Positions 23,719 to 31,891 are shown, counted from the first letter of the stretch. The stretch: DNA of 40,542 nt from Actinomadura sp. 7K507 (GCF_004348425.1 NZ_SMKK01000068.1:1-40542), one strand, 5' to 3'. Notes: generated by a model not told the origin, from the sequence alone. Translations and numbers: made by a program.

Positions 23719-24835
23719 CGTCCTCGGCGACATCGCCGGCTGGTACGCGTCCGGGGAGACGTTCGGGCTCGCGACCGTCGTGAACACCTTCCGCAGCGCG
23801 CCGCGCCCGCCGGGGGCGGCGATGGCCGTGTCGCCGGGCGGGGAGGTGGCCGGGAGCGTGTCCGGCGGCTGCGTCGAGGGCGCCGTCTACGACCTCGCCC
23901 AGTCGGTGCTGGAGACCGGCGAGCCCGTCGTCCAGCGGTACGGGGTGAGCGACGACGACGCGTTCGCCGTCGGCCTGACCTGCGGCGGGATCCTGGACGT
24001 CCTGGTGGAGCCGGTCGGGCCCGGCACGTTCCCGGAGTTCGCCGAGGTCGCCGCGTCGATCGACCGGCACGAACCCGTCGCGGTCGCCACCGTCGTCGCG
24101 GGGCCGGGGCGGATCGGCGCCCGCCGCGTCATCTGGGCGGACCGCGCCGCCGGATCGCTCGCGCCGGACGCCCCGCGCGCCGCGCGCCTCGACGCGGCGG
24201 TGGACGACGACGCGCGCGGCATGCTCGCCCAGGGCCTCACGGGCCAGCGGCACTACGGCGCCGAGGGCGAGCGGCGGCTGGACGACCTGGCCGTCTTCGT
24301 GCACGCCTTCGCCCCGCCGCCCCGCCTGCTGGTGTTCGGCGCCATCGACTTCGCCGCCGCCGTCGCCCGGGTCGGCAAGTTCCTCGGCTACCGCGTGACG
24401 GTGTGCGACGCGCGGCCCGTGTTCGCGACGCCCAAGCGGTTCCCGGAGGCGGACGAGGTCGTGGTGAAGTGGCCGCACAAGTTCCTGGAGGAGACGGCCG
24501 CCGCCATCGACGAGCGGACGGCGATCTGCGTCCTGACCCACGACCCCAAGTTCGACGTCCCGCTGCTGGAGGTGGCGCTGCGCACGGACGCCGGCTACGT
24601 CGGCGCGATGGGCTCGCGCCGCACCCACGACGACCGCCTCGCCCGGCTCCGCGAGGCCGGGATGACCGAGGCCGAGCTGGGGCGGCTGCGCTCGCCGATC
24701 GGCCTCGACCTCGGCGCCCGCACGCCGGAGGAGACCGCGGTGTCGATCGCGGCCGAGCTCGTCCAGCTCCGGTGGGGAGGCTCCGGGCGCCCGCTCACCG
24801 ACACCACCGGCAGAATCCACGCCGACGCGCCCTGA
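23711..24835 (+). CDS. XdhC/CoxI-family molybdenum cofactor maturation protein
   Basis: A 374-residue protein of the XdhC family, which binds molybdenum cofactor and supports its sulfuration and insertion into xanthine dehydrogenase-type enzymes. The N-terminal XdhC domain has the hallmark GSVSGGCVEGAVYDLA with the conserved Cys. The C-terminal Rossmann domain has LLVFGAIDFAAAVARVGKFL, VTVCDARPVF, LTHDPKFD, GYVGAMGSRRTHDDR and GLDLGARTPEETAVSI. ATG 23711 overlaps the previous gene. The context places it in the maturation operon. Confidence 0.93.
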   Translation: MRDVLGDIAGWYASGETFGLATVVNTFRSAPRPPGAAMAVSPGGEVAGSVSGGCVEGAVYDLAQSVLETGEPVVQRYGVSDDDAFAVGLTCGGILDVLVEPVGPGTFPEFAEVAASIDRHEPVAVATVVAGPGRIGARRVIWADRAAGSLAPDAPRAARLDAAVDDDARGMLAQGLTGQRHYGAEGERRLDDLAVFVHAFAPPPRLLVFGAIDFAAAVARVGKFLGYRVTVCDARPVFATPKRFPEADEVVVKWPHKFLEETAAAIDERTAICVLTHDPKFDVPLLEVALRTDAGYVGAMGSRRTHDDRLARLREAGMTEAELGRLRSPIGLDLGARTPEETAVSIAAELVQLRWGGSGRPLTDTTGRIHADAP

Positions 24836-24853
24836 CGGCACTACCCTCACGGG

Positions 24854-25471
24854 ATGACGGTGCGGTCGTTGGGGGGGCACGGTGCGGGGGCCCCGGCGGG
24901 CCTGCTGCTCGCCGCGGGCGAGGGAAGCCGGCTGGGACGCCCGAAGGCGACGCTCGAACTGGACGGTGAACGCCTGGTCGACCGGGGTGTGCGGACGCTG
25001 CGCGACGCGGGCTGCTCCCCGGTCCTGGTGGTGGCCGGGGCGGAGCCGGTCGAGGTCATCGGCGCCGTCGTCGTCCCCAACGCGGGCTGGCGGGACGGCA
25101 TGGGCTCGTCGCTGCGCGCCGGTCTGGCCGCGCTGCCGCCCGGCTGCCCCGCCGTGGTCGTGGCGCTCGTCGACCAGCCCCTCGTCACAGCGGCGGCGGT
25201 GGAACGGCTGATCGCCGCCTACGAGGAGGGCGCCGGGATCGCCGTCGCGACCTACGGGGGTGCGCCGCGCAACCCGGTCCTCCTGCGCGCCGCGCACTTA
25301 GCCGGCGCCGCCGAGGCTGCGGTGGGCGACATGGGAGCGCGCGGCTACCTGCGCGCGAACCCGGAGCGGGTCACCCACGTCCCTTGCGACGACGTCGCCG
25401 CCCCCGACGACATAGACACCCCCGAGGACCTGGCCGCCATGGCCCGCCGCCCCAGGCGGCCGGAGGGCTAG
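24854..25471 (+). CDS. MocA/MobA-like nucleotidyltransferase
   Basis: A 205-residue NTP transferase of the molybdenum cofactor cytidylyltransferase type. The signature LLAAGEGSRLGRPKA is near residue 17, VVALVDQPLV provides the metal-binding region, and DDIDTPEDL is the conserved end motif. In other bacteria the family attaches CMP to molybdopterin for xanthine dehydrogenase-type enzymes. TACCCT at 24842-24847 ends seven bases before the ATG, the spacing of a leaderless transcript. The stop codon shares CTAG with the convergent DUF6986 gene, so the two genes end in each other. Confidence 0.9.
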   Translation: MTVRSLGGHGAGAPAGLLLAAGEGSRLGRPKATLELDGERLVDRGVRTLRDAGCSPVLVVAGAEPVEVIGAVVVPNAGWRDGMGSSLRAGLAALPPGCPAVVVALVDQPLVTAAAVERLIAAYEEGAGIAVATYGGAPRNPVLLRAAHLAGAAEAAVGDMGARGYLRANPERVTHVPCDDVAAPDDIDTPEDLAAMARRPRRPEG

Positions 25472-26682
25472 GGGACGGGCAGGACGCTCTCGTCCAGGGC
25501 GCCGCAGTCGACGGCGCGGCGGAGGCGGGACGTGAGCGCCTTGATGGTGGCGGGCTCGTCCAGGACGCCCGCGTTGCCCGCCGCCTGCTCGTGCCAGGCC
25601 CGGACCCGCCCGATGACGTCGTCGACGCCCTCCAGGTGGAAGGCGTACACGGCGGCGTACCGGCTCGGCAGGTGCGCCGGGTGCAGGTCCCAGCCCTGGT
25701 AGAAGCCGTGCCGCAGCGAGTGCCTGACGTGCGCGGCGTGCGTCGCCCACGCCGCGTTGACCTCGTCGGGCCCGTCGTTGCGGGGGATGACGTTGGTGGA
25801 GCCGTCCGACAGCCGCACGCCGGTGCCGGCGAAGGAGACCTGCATGACGTGCCGGGCGAAGTCGCAGGCGGGATGGTCGAGGCGCTGCTCGTGCGGCGGC
25901 AGCCCGAGCGCGGCGGTGTAGTCGAACACGCCGAAGTGCGCGGCGGTGAGGCGGCCCCCGGCGGCGCCGGCGACGGCGCGCAGGCCGGTGCGGCCCTCGC
26001 CGTCCAGGATCGACCCGGCGGTCTCGACCTGCACCTCGAACCGCAGGATGCCGGACGGCAGGCCGAGCGCGGTCTCCAGCCGGTCCAGGTACTCGACGAA
26101 CAGCGTGACGTGCTCGGCCGTGACCACCTTCGGGAACGTGATCGTGAATCCTCCCGGCAGCCGCCCGAGGCGGTCGCGCAGCGCGGTGAGGAACCCGTCG
26201 AGCGTGCGCATCGAGCGGTCGTGCCCGCCGTCGGCGAACGACTTGACCCGCACGCCCCAGTAGTGGGGGAGGCCCTTGACCTGGTAAGCGGCGGCGACGG
26301 CCTCGACGACCTGCTCGACGTGCGCGTCCTCCTCGGCGTCGGAGCGCACGCCGTAGCCGTCCTCGAAGTCGATCCGCACGTCCTCGACCGGCTCGGTGCC
26401 CAGCTTCGCCGCGACCCGCTCGCGGACGACCCCGGCGATCTCGGGGTCGAGCCCGAACGCCGCGCCGAACGACCCGGCTCCCGGCGTGTGCGTGTTCAGC
26501 AGCCGCAGGGCCTCGGCGCCGAAGTCGGCCGGAGTCGACCGGGAGAACCGGTCGGCCGGCACGTACACCGTGTGCACCGGCTGCCGGCCGTCGGCGCCGC
26601 CGGGGAAGCGCTCGCCGTGTTCGTCGCGGACGGCGGCGATGCGCGCGGACAGGTCGTCGAACGAGGAGACGCTGAGATTCAC
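25468..26682 (-). CDS. HpcH/HpaI-type lyase-like protein (DUF6986)
   Basis: A 404-residue TIM-barrel protein of the citrate-lyase-beta/HpcH-HpaI superfamily, from the branch I recall as DUF6986, sometimes misannotated as phosphoenolpyruvate kinase. Visible elements: VHTVYVPADRF, DVRIDFEDGYGVRSDAEED with acidic metal-type ligands, and LRFEVQVETAGSIL with the Glu expected at the metal site. The family is often found near ureide-degradation genes in actinobacteria; its reaction is not established to my knowledge. GTG 26682 is preferred over TTG 26700. It is last in the minus-strand operon, 100 bases after the epimerase-like gene. Confidence 0.85.
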   Translation of the reverse strand: MNLSVSSFDDLSARIAAVRDEHGERFPGGADGRQPVHTVYVPADRFSRSTPADFGAEALRLLNTHTPGAGSFGAAFGLDPEIAGVVRERVAAKLGTEPVEDVRIDFEDGYGVRSDAEEDAHVEQVVEAVAAAYQVKGLPHYWGVRVKSFADGGHDRSMRTLDGFLTALRDRLGRLPGGFTITFPKVVTAEHVTLFVEYLDRLETALGLPSGILRFEVQVETAGSILDGEGRTGLRAVAGAAGGRLTAAHFGVFDYTAALGLPPHEQRLDHPACDFARHVMQVSFAGTGVRLSDGSTNVIPRNDGPDEVNAAWATHAAHVRHSLRHGFYQGWDLHPAHLPSRYAAVYAFHLEGVDDVIGRVRAWHEQAAGNAGVLDEPATIKALTSRLRRAVDCGALDESVLPVP

Positions 26683-26755
26683 CCCGCCATGATCCCCCAA
26701 CCCGCACCGTTGGAAAACCCGTTCCGGCCACCCGCGGCTAGGAAACGGGCCGTTC

Positions 26756-26785
26756 CCGGGGGGTGGTGCGGGGGCCGTCCCCTCA
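26756..26785 (-). repeat. GC-rich palindromic repeat, copy 1, at the 3' end of the epimerase-like gene
   Basis: On the minus strand it reads TGAGGGGACGGCCCCCGCAC followed by a C/G run. The core GGGGACGGCCCC is nearly palindromic. The initial TGA is the stop codon of the epimerase-like gene. It matches copies at 27387-27419 and 30649-30677. It may also act as a terminator-like hairpin within the operon. Confidence 0.6.
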
Positions 26786-27739
26786 CAGGGCGGCGGCCTG
26801 GATGCCGTAGGTGCCGGTGTACTCGGCGCCCGGCTCCAGGTGGACCAGGCCCTCGCCGGTCGCGAAGGCGTTGGGCGGGCAGGTCATGGGCTCGACGCCG
26901 AGTCCCTCGCGGGGGGACGGGGCGTTGTCGGCGGTGTAGATCATCATCCAGGGGTGCGCCTCGTCCGCCCAGAGCCGGACCGTGCGGGCGCCGCCGGCCA
27001 GCGTCACCCAGACGCGGCCGTCGCCCTCGCGGTTCAGGTCGGTGAACGCGTTGTCGATGACCCGGTCGCTCAGGAGCGGGCCCGCGCGCAGGTCGTACTT
27101 GCCGCCGGTGACGTCGAGGGACGGCCCGGACGGCACCATCCGCTCGTCCACCGGGACGTAGCGGTCGGCGCCGAGGGTGACCCTGCAGGCGTCGATGGGC
27201 TCCCCGACCGTGAGGTAGGGGTGGGAGCCGTGCCCGTACGGCGCGGTCACGGCCCCGGAGTTGCGGGCGGTGATGCGGACGCGCAGGCCGTCCGCCGCGT
27301 CCAGGGAGTACTCGGCCTCCAGGTCGAGGCGGAACGGGTAGCCGGCCGTCGCGAGGAGGCGGTGCGTGAGCCGCACCCGGGCCGTTCCGTGGGGTGCGGG
27401 GGGTCGTCCCCCCACCGGGAAAGGGCCCGGCTCGTGCTCGGCGGCCCGCCACGGCGCCCAGCGGACGAGCCCGTGGATCGCGCAGTCCCGGGCCGGCTCG
27501 GAGATGTCGAGCTGGTGCGAGGCGCCGCCGTAGTCGTAGCGGCCGTGGTCGACGCGGTTCGGCCACGGGATCAGCAGGTGCCCGAACGCCGCCGGCGCGG
27601 GCTCGTCGGCGCCGTGCGACAGCACCAGCGGAAGCCCGTCGTGGGTCAGCTCGCGCAGGCTCGCGCCCGACTCGGTGATGATCGCCTGGTACGGCCCGGC
27701 GCTCAGGGCGAACTGCTCCCCGGTGATCGACTCGCTCAT
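26783..27739 (-). CDS. Aldose 1-epimerase-like protein
   Basis: A 318-residue beta-sandwich protein of the galactose mutarotase superfamily, in the YihR-like branch. The family motifs GHLLIPWPNRVDHGRY, CAIHGLVRW with a catalytic His, GHGSHPYLTVG with the second His, DNAFTDL, and EPMTCPPNAFATGEGLV with the catalytic Glu are all present. ATG 27739 is the natural start; the longer frame upstream is shadow. It lies 29 bases after the DUF1116 gene, in the operon. Residues about 105-120 (GPFPVGGRPPAPHGTA) look like an extra loop encoded by the palindromic repeat. A sugar-epimerising role in a nitrogen-heterocycle operon is unexplained. Confidence 0.88.
   Translation of the reverse strand: MSESITGEQFALSAGPYQAIITESGASLRELTHDGLPLVLSHGADEPAPAAFGHLLIPWPNRVDHGRYDYGGASHQLDISEPARDCAIHGLVRWAPWRAAEHEPGPFPVGGRPPAPHGTARVRLTHRLLATAGYPFRLDLEAEYSLDAADGLRVRITARNSGAVTAPYGHGSHPYLTVGEPIDACRVTLGADRYVPVDERMVPSGPSLDVTGGKYDLRAGPLLSDRVIDNAFTDLNREGDGRVWVTLAGGARTVRLWADEAHPWMMIYTADNAPSPREGLGVEPMTCPPNAFATGEGLVHLEPGAEYTGTYGIQAAAL
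27387..27419 (-). repeat. GC-rich palindromic repeat, copy 2, inside the epimerase-like gene
   Basis: On the minus strand the core is GGGGGGACGACCCCCCGCAC. It aligns with copies at 26756 and 30649 (GGGGACGRCCCCC then G/A-CAC). It is in frame and adds about 11-14 residues to the protein, in a place where relatives go directly from the WRAAE region to the VRLTHRL strand. Confidence 0.6.
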
Positions 27740-27768
27740 GCCGGGGACGTTACCCGCTGCCGCGATCA

Positions 27769-29181
27769 CTACGCGATCTCCGCGAGGGCGTGCAGGGCCG
27801 CGGTGAACACCTCCGGCGGCGGCTCGACCAGGCCCGCGCCGACCTGGCCGGTGCCGGCCTCCCGTCCCGCGATGCCGGTGTCGATGACGGGCAGGATCCC
27901 GGTGCGGACGACGCGGGTGACGTCGACGCCGGCCGGGGTGCCCCGGAACGACAGCAGCGGGATCTGCAGCACCGGATGCTCGGAGAGGGTGATCTCGTAC
28001 ATCCGCTGGGTGGCGGCCACGGCGTCCGGTACCTCGCCGCCGACGAACCGGACGATCGCGGGCGCGGCGGCGAGCGCGAACCCGCCCATCCCGGCCGTCT
28101 CGGTGATCGCCGAGTCGCCGATGTCGGGGTTGGCGTCGCCGGGGCCGTAGTCGCCGAGGTAGAGGCCGTCCGGCACGCCGGCGGGGGCGGTGAACCAGCG
28201 GTCGCCCGTCCCCGACACCTGGATGCCGAAGTCGGTGCCGTTGCGGGCCATCGCCACGACGAGGCTGGAGCCGGGGACGTCGCGTGCCGCGTCCGCGCAC
28301 GCCTTCGCCGCCGCCATCCCCGCGTTCAGGAAGAAGTGCTCGTTGCCCGCCGCGAACCGCAGCGTTCCGGCGGCCAGGTCGCGCGGCACCTCCTCGGCGG
28401 CGGCCAGGACGGGCGCCAGCTCGCGCAGCAGCAGCGACGTCGCCGCCCGGTTCCGGTTGTGCAGCTCGTCGCCCATCTGCAGCGCCTGCGCGATGACCGA
28501 CATCAGGTCGAGCGGGCCGTGCCGGCGCACCGCCGCCTGGAGCGCGGGCCCGAGGGCCTCGCCCATCCACGTCAGCCGCTCGATGACCTCCGGCCCGTAC
28601 GCCCCGTACCGCAGGACCTTCCCCAGCCCCTCGTTGAGGGAGCAGTACGACCTGCCGCCGTGCTCGGCGTCCTCCACCACCCACATCCACATGGACGGGC
28701 TGACGACGCCCGCCATCGGCCCGACCGTCGCGTGGCCGTGGCACGGTTCGAACGCCGCCGTCCCGCGCTCCAGCTCGCGCTCCGCGTCGGGCGGCGTCTC
28801 CGCCAGCCCCTCCAGGAGCATCGCGCCGATGAGGGCGCCGCGCATCGGGCCGGACGCGCGCTCCCACTCCAGCGGCGGGCCGGCGTGCAGGAACGTTCCC
28901 GCCTCCAGGCCGAGGACCTCCCGGGCCGGGCGCACGTCCATGAGGTGGGGACGGGCCGTCACCATGCGCCGCACCGCGCGGGCGTTGGCGTCCGCGCGGC
29001 GCGGGTCGCCGAGCACGGCCGCGAGCGCCTGCTCGGTCCCGGCGGGCGGCGGACGCCAGTCGACGGCCTCCACCGGGACGGCCTGCTCGGTGAGCGCCCC
29101 GGCGAGGACCTCCACCCCGGCGGCGACCACCCTGGGCTCCCCGGTGAGCAGCCCGCCCAGCCGGTGCCTTTCGTCGTTCAT
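27769..29181 (-). CDS. allG: DUF1116 protein, AllG/YlbE-like
   Basis: A 470-residue protein of the DUF1116 family, homologous to E. coli YlbE (AllG). In E. coli the fdrA-ylbE-ylbF trio is linked to oxamate carbamoyltransferase of allantoin fermentation. Conserved-looking motifs: CHGHATVGPMAGVVSPSMWM, GDELHNRNRAATSLL, GNEHFFLNAGMAAAKA, ARNGTDFGIQVSGTGDRWF and ITETAGMGGFALAAAPAI. No signal peptide or membrane helices are clear. ATG 29181 overlaps the fdrA stop (ATGA), so the two are coupled, matching subunits of one complex. The symbol is by homology only. Confidence 0.82.
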   Translation of the reverse strand: MNDERHRLGGLLTGEPRVVAAGVEVLAGALTEQAVPVEAVDWRPPPAGTEQALAAVLGDPRRADANARAVRRMVTARPHLMDVRPAREVLGLEAGTFLHAGPPLEWERASGPMRGALIGAMLLEGLAETPPDAERELERGTAAFEPCHGHATVGPMAGVVSPSMWMWVVEDAEHGGRSYCSLNEGLGKVLRYGAYGPEVIERLTWMGEALGPALQAAVRRHGPLDLMSVIAQALQMGDELHNRNRAATSLLLRELAPVLAAAEEVPRDLAAGTLRFAAGNEHFFLNAGMAAAKACADAARDVPGSSLVVAMARNGTDFGIQVSGTGDRWFTAPAGVPDGLYLGDYGPGDANPDIGDSAITETAGMGGFALAAAPAIVRFVGGEVPDAVAATQRMYEITLSEHPVLQIPLLSFRGTPAGVDVTRVVRTGILPVIDTGIAGREAGTGQVGAGLVEPPPEVFTAALHALAEIA

Positions 29182-30638
29182 TCGACCGCCCTCTCCACCG
29201 TCGGCGCCGTCCCTTCCACCATCGACAGGGCGTGCCGGGTCGCCTGGGCGTTGGAGGCGAACACGTCGGCGCCCGCGTCGCGCAGCGCCGCGGCCTGCCG
29301 GTCGCGGTCCTGCGGGTCCGCGGTCGTCCCGCACAGCGACACGACGACGGACAGGTCGGGACGGTCCTTCACCGCGGCGGCGATGGCAGGGGCGAGGGAC
29401 GCCGCCGGATCGGGCTCGGCGCCGTACCCGAGCACCACGTCCAGCAGCAGCGCCCCGCACTCGGCGCCCGACGCCTCGTCCCGCAGCGCCTCCAGCCGCA
29501 GCGCCGGGTCGATCATGGGGTGGGCGCGGCCCCGCGTGTAGGCGTCGTCGCCGAAGTCGGTGAACCGGTGGCCGCGCGCTTCCGCGTCCCAGCCCAGCAC
29601 CTCCCGCGCGATCAGCTCGGCCTCGTCGCGCAGCGTCCCGCCGGCGAACAGCCCGCGCACCGCCCGCCCGGCCACCGGCTCCGGGCGCCTGGACGCCGGC
29701 CACCGCGGCCACTGCGGGACGGCCCGGCCGAGCGCCTTCAGGGCCTTCTCCGCCGTCCGCGTGATGTCGTCCTCACCGGCCATCGTCAGCGCGAAGAGGA
29801 CCGGCGTGTCGAGCCGCCGTGCCGCCTCCCGGATCAGGTCCGCGACCTGGGGCGCGGGCGGCTTGGACACCAGCACGATCAGCTCGGTGGCCGGGTCGGC
29901 GTCCAGCGCCGCCAGCGCCGCCAGCGCCGACCGGCCGCTCACCTCCGGCGACAGGTCCCGGCCGCCGACGCCCAGCACGTGGCTGACGCCGGCCCCGGCC
30001 GCGTCCAGCAGGCACATCAGCTGCTGCGCGCCCGTCCCGGAGGCCGCCACCATGCCGACCGGCCCCGGGCGCACCGCGTTCGCGAACCCGAGGCCGGCGC
30101 CGCCGATCACCGCGGTGCCGCAGTCGGGCCCCATCACGATCAGACCGCGCCGCGCCGCCGCCTCCTTCAGCGCGATCTCCTGGGCGAGCGGCACGTTGTC
30201 GCTGAAGATCATCACGTTGAGCCCGGCGTCGAGGGCGTCCATCGCCTCCGGGAACACGTGCCGGCCCGGCACCGACAGCAGCGCGACGGTCGCCTCGGTC
30301 CGCGCCGCCGCGGATCCCGTCGTCCGCGCCGGCGCGGCCGCCCCCAGCCCCCCCGTGCCGTGGGGCGTCCGGGACGCGCCGCGCAGCAGCCCGTCCAGTG
30401 CCTCCCGCGCCTGGCCGAGGTCGCCGCCGTCCACCCGGATCGCCACGACGAGGTCGTCAGGCCCGGCGCCCGCCGGAACCTCGAAGCCCATCCGCTCGAA
30501 CATCTCGCGGTTGAGCTCGGTGCCCATCGCCACCATCGCCGCGGCCACCCCGGGCCGCTCCGACAGCGTCCGGCTCACCCGCATGAGCGTGACCGAGTCG
30601 TGGTAGCCCCCCCGCCGGACCTCGACCCAGTCGCTCAT
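29178..30638 (-). CDS. fdrA: FdrA-family protein, AllF-like
   Basis: A 486-residue protein of the FdrA family (AllF). Two halves resemble the CoA-binding/ligase folds of succinyl-CoA synthetase: the N-terminal part has ALLSVPGRHVFPEAMDALD, NVMIFSDNVPLAQEIALKE, MGPDCGTAVIGGAGLGFAN and GVSHVLGVGGRDLS, while the C-terminal part has LFAGGTLRDEAELI and ALLLDVVLGYGAEPDP. No recognisable ligase phospho-His loop is seen. In E. coli FdrA is a candidate subunit of oxamate carbamoyltransferase. ATG 30638 has AGGAGG six bases upstream; a palindromic repeat sits directly before that site. Residues about 95-115 (TPHGTGGLGAAAPARTTG) form a low-complexity linker. Confidence 0.85.
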   Translation of the reverse strand: MSDWVEVRRGGYHDSVTLMRVSRTLSERPGVAAAMVAMGTELNREMFERMGFEVPAGAGPDDLVVAIRVDGGDLGQAREALDGLLRGASRTPHGTGGLGAAAPARTTGSAAARTEATVALLSVPGRHVFPEAMDALDAGLNVMIFSDNVPLAQEIALKEAAARRGLIVMGPDCGTAVIGGAGLGFANAVRPGPVGMVAASGTGAQQLMCLLDAAGAGVSHVLGVGGRDLSPEVSGRSALAALAALDADPATELIVLVSKPPAPQVADLIREAARRLDTPVLFALTMAGEDDITRTAEKALKALGRAVPQWPRWPASRRPEPVAGRAVRGLFAGGTLRDEAELIAREVLGWDAEARGHRFTDFGDDAYTRGRAHPMIDPALRLEALRDEASGAECGALLLDVVLGYGAEPDPAASLAPAIAAAVKDRPDLSVVVSLCGTTADPQDRDRQAAALRDAGADVFASNAQATRHALSMVEGTAPTVERAVE

Positions 30639-30648
30639 GCCCGCCTCC

Positions 30649-30677
30649 TGTGGGGGACGGCCCCCCACACACCCCGG
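30649..30677 (+). repeat. GC-rich palindromic repeat, copy 3, between DUF2877 and fdrA
   Basis: Reads TGTGGGGGACGGCCCCCCAC then ACACCCCGG on the plus strand. The core GGGGGACGGCCCCCC forms a hairpin. It lies in the 49-base gap between the DUF2877 stop and the fdrA ribosome binding site, so it could affect readthrough or stability within the operon. Confidence 0.6.
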
Positions 30678-30687
30678 TTCGCTGCGC

Positions 30688-31635
30688 TCATGCGGGCACC
30701 CGCGGGGTGCGGCGGGCGGCGTGCGCGGCGTGCGCGGTGAGGGCGAGGGTGGCGCGGCAGCCGGCGAGGACGCCGTGCGCGAGGTCGGTGCCGGAGGTGT
30801 GGCCGACCGACAGGAGTCGCCGGACGGCCGCGGCGGGCGGCTCGTGGCCGGCGACGCAGCGCAGCACGGCGGCGACCTCGGCGCCCGCGCCGCCCGCCGC
30901 CGCGCAGTGCAGCAGCGTCGCGGCGAGCGCCGTCGTGCGGGTGCCGGCGTCGGCGGTGACGGCGGCGCCGAGCCAGTCGGCCAGCCAGACCGCCGTCCGG
31001 CCGTGCCGGACCGCGTCGCCGACCAGCCGCAGCGACACCAGCAGGCCGCACAGGATGTCGTCGCCGCTCGGGGTCAGCCCCGGGCCGAGGCCGACGATCC
31101 GCTCGGCGGCCTCCACGGCCCCGGCGAGGTCGCCGGCGGCGCAGCACCCGGCGAGTTCCGCCGGGTCGGGGTGGCCGGCGAGGCCGCCGCCCGTCATCCC
31201 GGCATCGGTGAGGGCCGCCTCCAGCGACCGCACACCGGTGGCGAGGGCGGCGGGCGCCATCCCGCCGAGCGCGGGCGACGGGTCCCACCAGCGGCGGACG
31301 CGCACCCGCAGCCCGTCCGCCTCGATCCGGCCGTCGCCGACGAAGGCGTCGCCGCCCTCCCGGACGGACCGGAACGGGTGTTCGCGGCGCGTCGCGACGA
31401 CGACCACGGCGTTCGGCAGCCGGTGCGCGTCGGCGGTGACGACGGCGAGCACGCGCGGCTCGGGGCCGCCCCGCAGCTCCAGGTACAGCGCCGCCGGGAA
31501 GACGGCGATGACCCGCGCGGCGCGGCGCGGCGGGTCGAGCAGCGGCCGCAGCGCGAGGCTCGCCGCGCCGGCGGCGGGCGGCCGCCCGCCGGGCGGTGCC
31601 AGGAGCGGGACGGGGTCGCGGACGAGGGCGGTCAC
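30688..31635 (-). CDS. allH: DUF2877 protein, AllH/YlbF-like
   Basis: A 315-residue protein of the DUF2877 family, homologous to E. coli YlbF (AllH). The family motif GLGPGLTPSGDDILCGLLVS is clear in the second half, and GHTSGTDLAHGVLAG near the C-terminus is also typical. GTG 31635 has GGGAGG five bases upstream. It is first in the minus-strand operon and divergent from pucR. In E. coli the order is fdrA-ylbE-ylbF; here the ylbF homologue comes first. No membrane segments or signal peptide are seen. Confidence 0.82.
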   Translation of the reverse strand: MTALVRDPVPLLAPPGGRPPAAGAASLALRPLLDPPRRAARVIAVFPAALYLELRGGPEPRVLAVVTADAHRLPNAVVVVATRREHPFRSVREGGDAFVGDGRIEADGLRVRVRRWWDPSPALGGMAPAALATGVRSLEAALTDAGMTGGGLAGHPDPAELAGCCAAGDLAGAVEAAERIVGLGPGLTPSGDDILCGLLVSLRLVGDAVRHGRTAVWLADWLGAAVTADAGTRTTALAATLLHCAAAGGAGAEVAAVLRCVAGHEPPAAAVRRLLSVGHTSGTDLAHGVLAGCRATLALTAHAAHAARRTPRVPA

Positions 31636-31791
31636 TGATCCTCCCGAGGCCGGTGTCGGTGGCCGTCCGGCGCGTGGTGCCCCGACGCGCCGTGTCCCGG
31701 TGCGCCGTGTCCGGCACCCCGGCGGACCGGCCTCTGCGGAGACGTTAGAACGGCCCTCGCGGCGGACGTATGGGGAAAGCTGCCAAGGATG

Positions 31792-31817
31792 GTTGTCATC
31801 GTTCGTCTTTGTTGTCA
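31792..31817. promoter_or_regulatory. Candidate operator with two GTTGTCA repeats
   Basis: Direct repeats GTTGTCA at 31792-31798 and 31811-31817 are spaced 19 bases start to start, about two helical turns. They lie in the 256-base divergent region between allH and pucR, which is unusually T-rich for this DNA. PucR itself or another nitrogen regulator could bind here; no published consensus is matched. Confidence 0.35.
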
Positions 31818-31891
31818 GTGTTGATCAGGAACCGGTAGCGATCACGCCGTAACGGGCGATGTACGCACCAAAAGGCGAGGTGACCCCTGGC

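Noticed and set aside
24854..24900. Fourth copy of the GC palindrome near 24870
   Set aside because: The G-run and GGGGGCCCC near the start of the mocA-like gene share base composition but not the GGGGACGRCCCCC core.
26783..28867. A 694-residue fusion protein containing the aldose epimerase
   Set aside because: The N-terminal half is a frame shadow of the DUF1116 gene; the epimerase has its own ATG at 27739 and its homology begins there.
29178..30638. Annotation of FdrA as an acyl-CoA synthetase
   Set aside because: The fold is ligase-like, but no phospho-histidine loop is recognisable, and the link of this family to carbamoyl transfer fits the context better.
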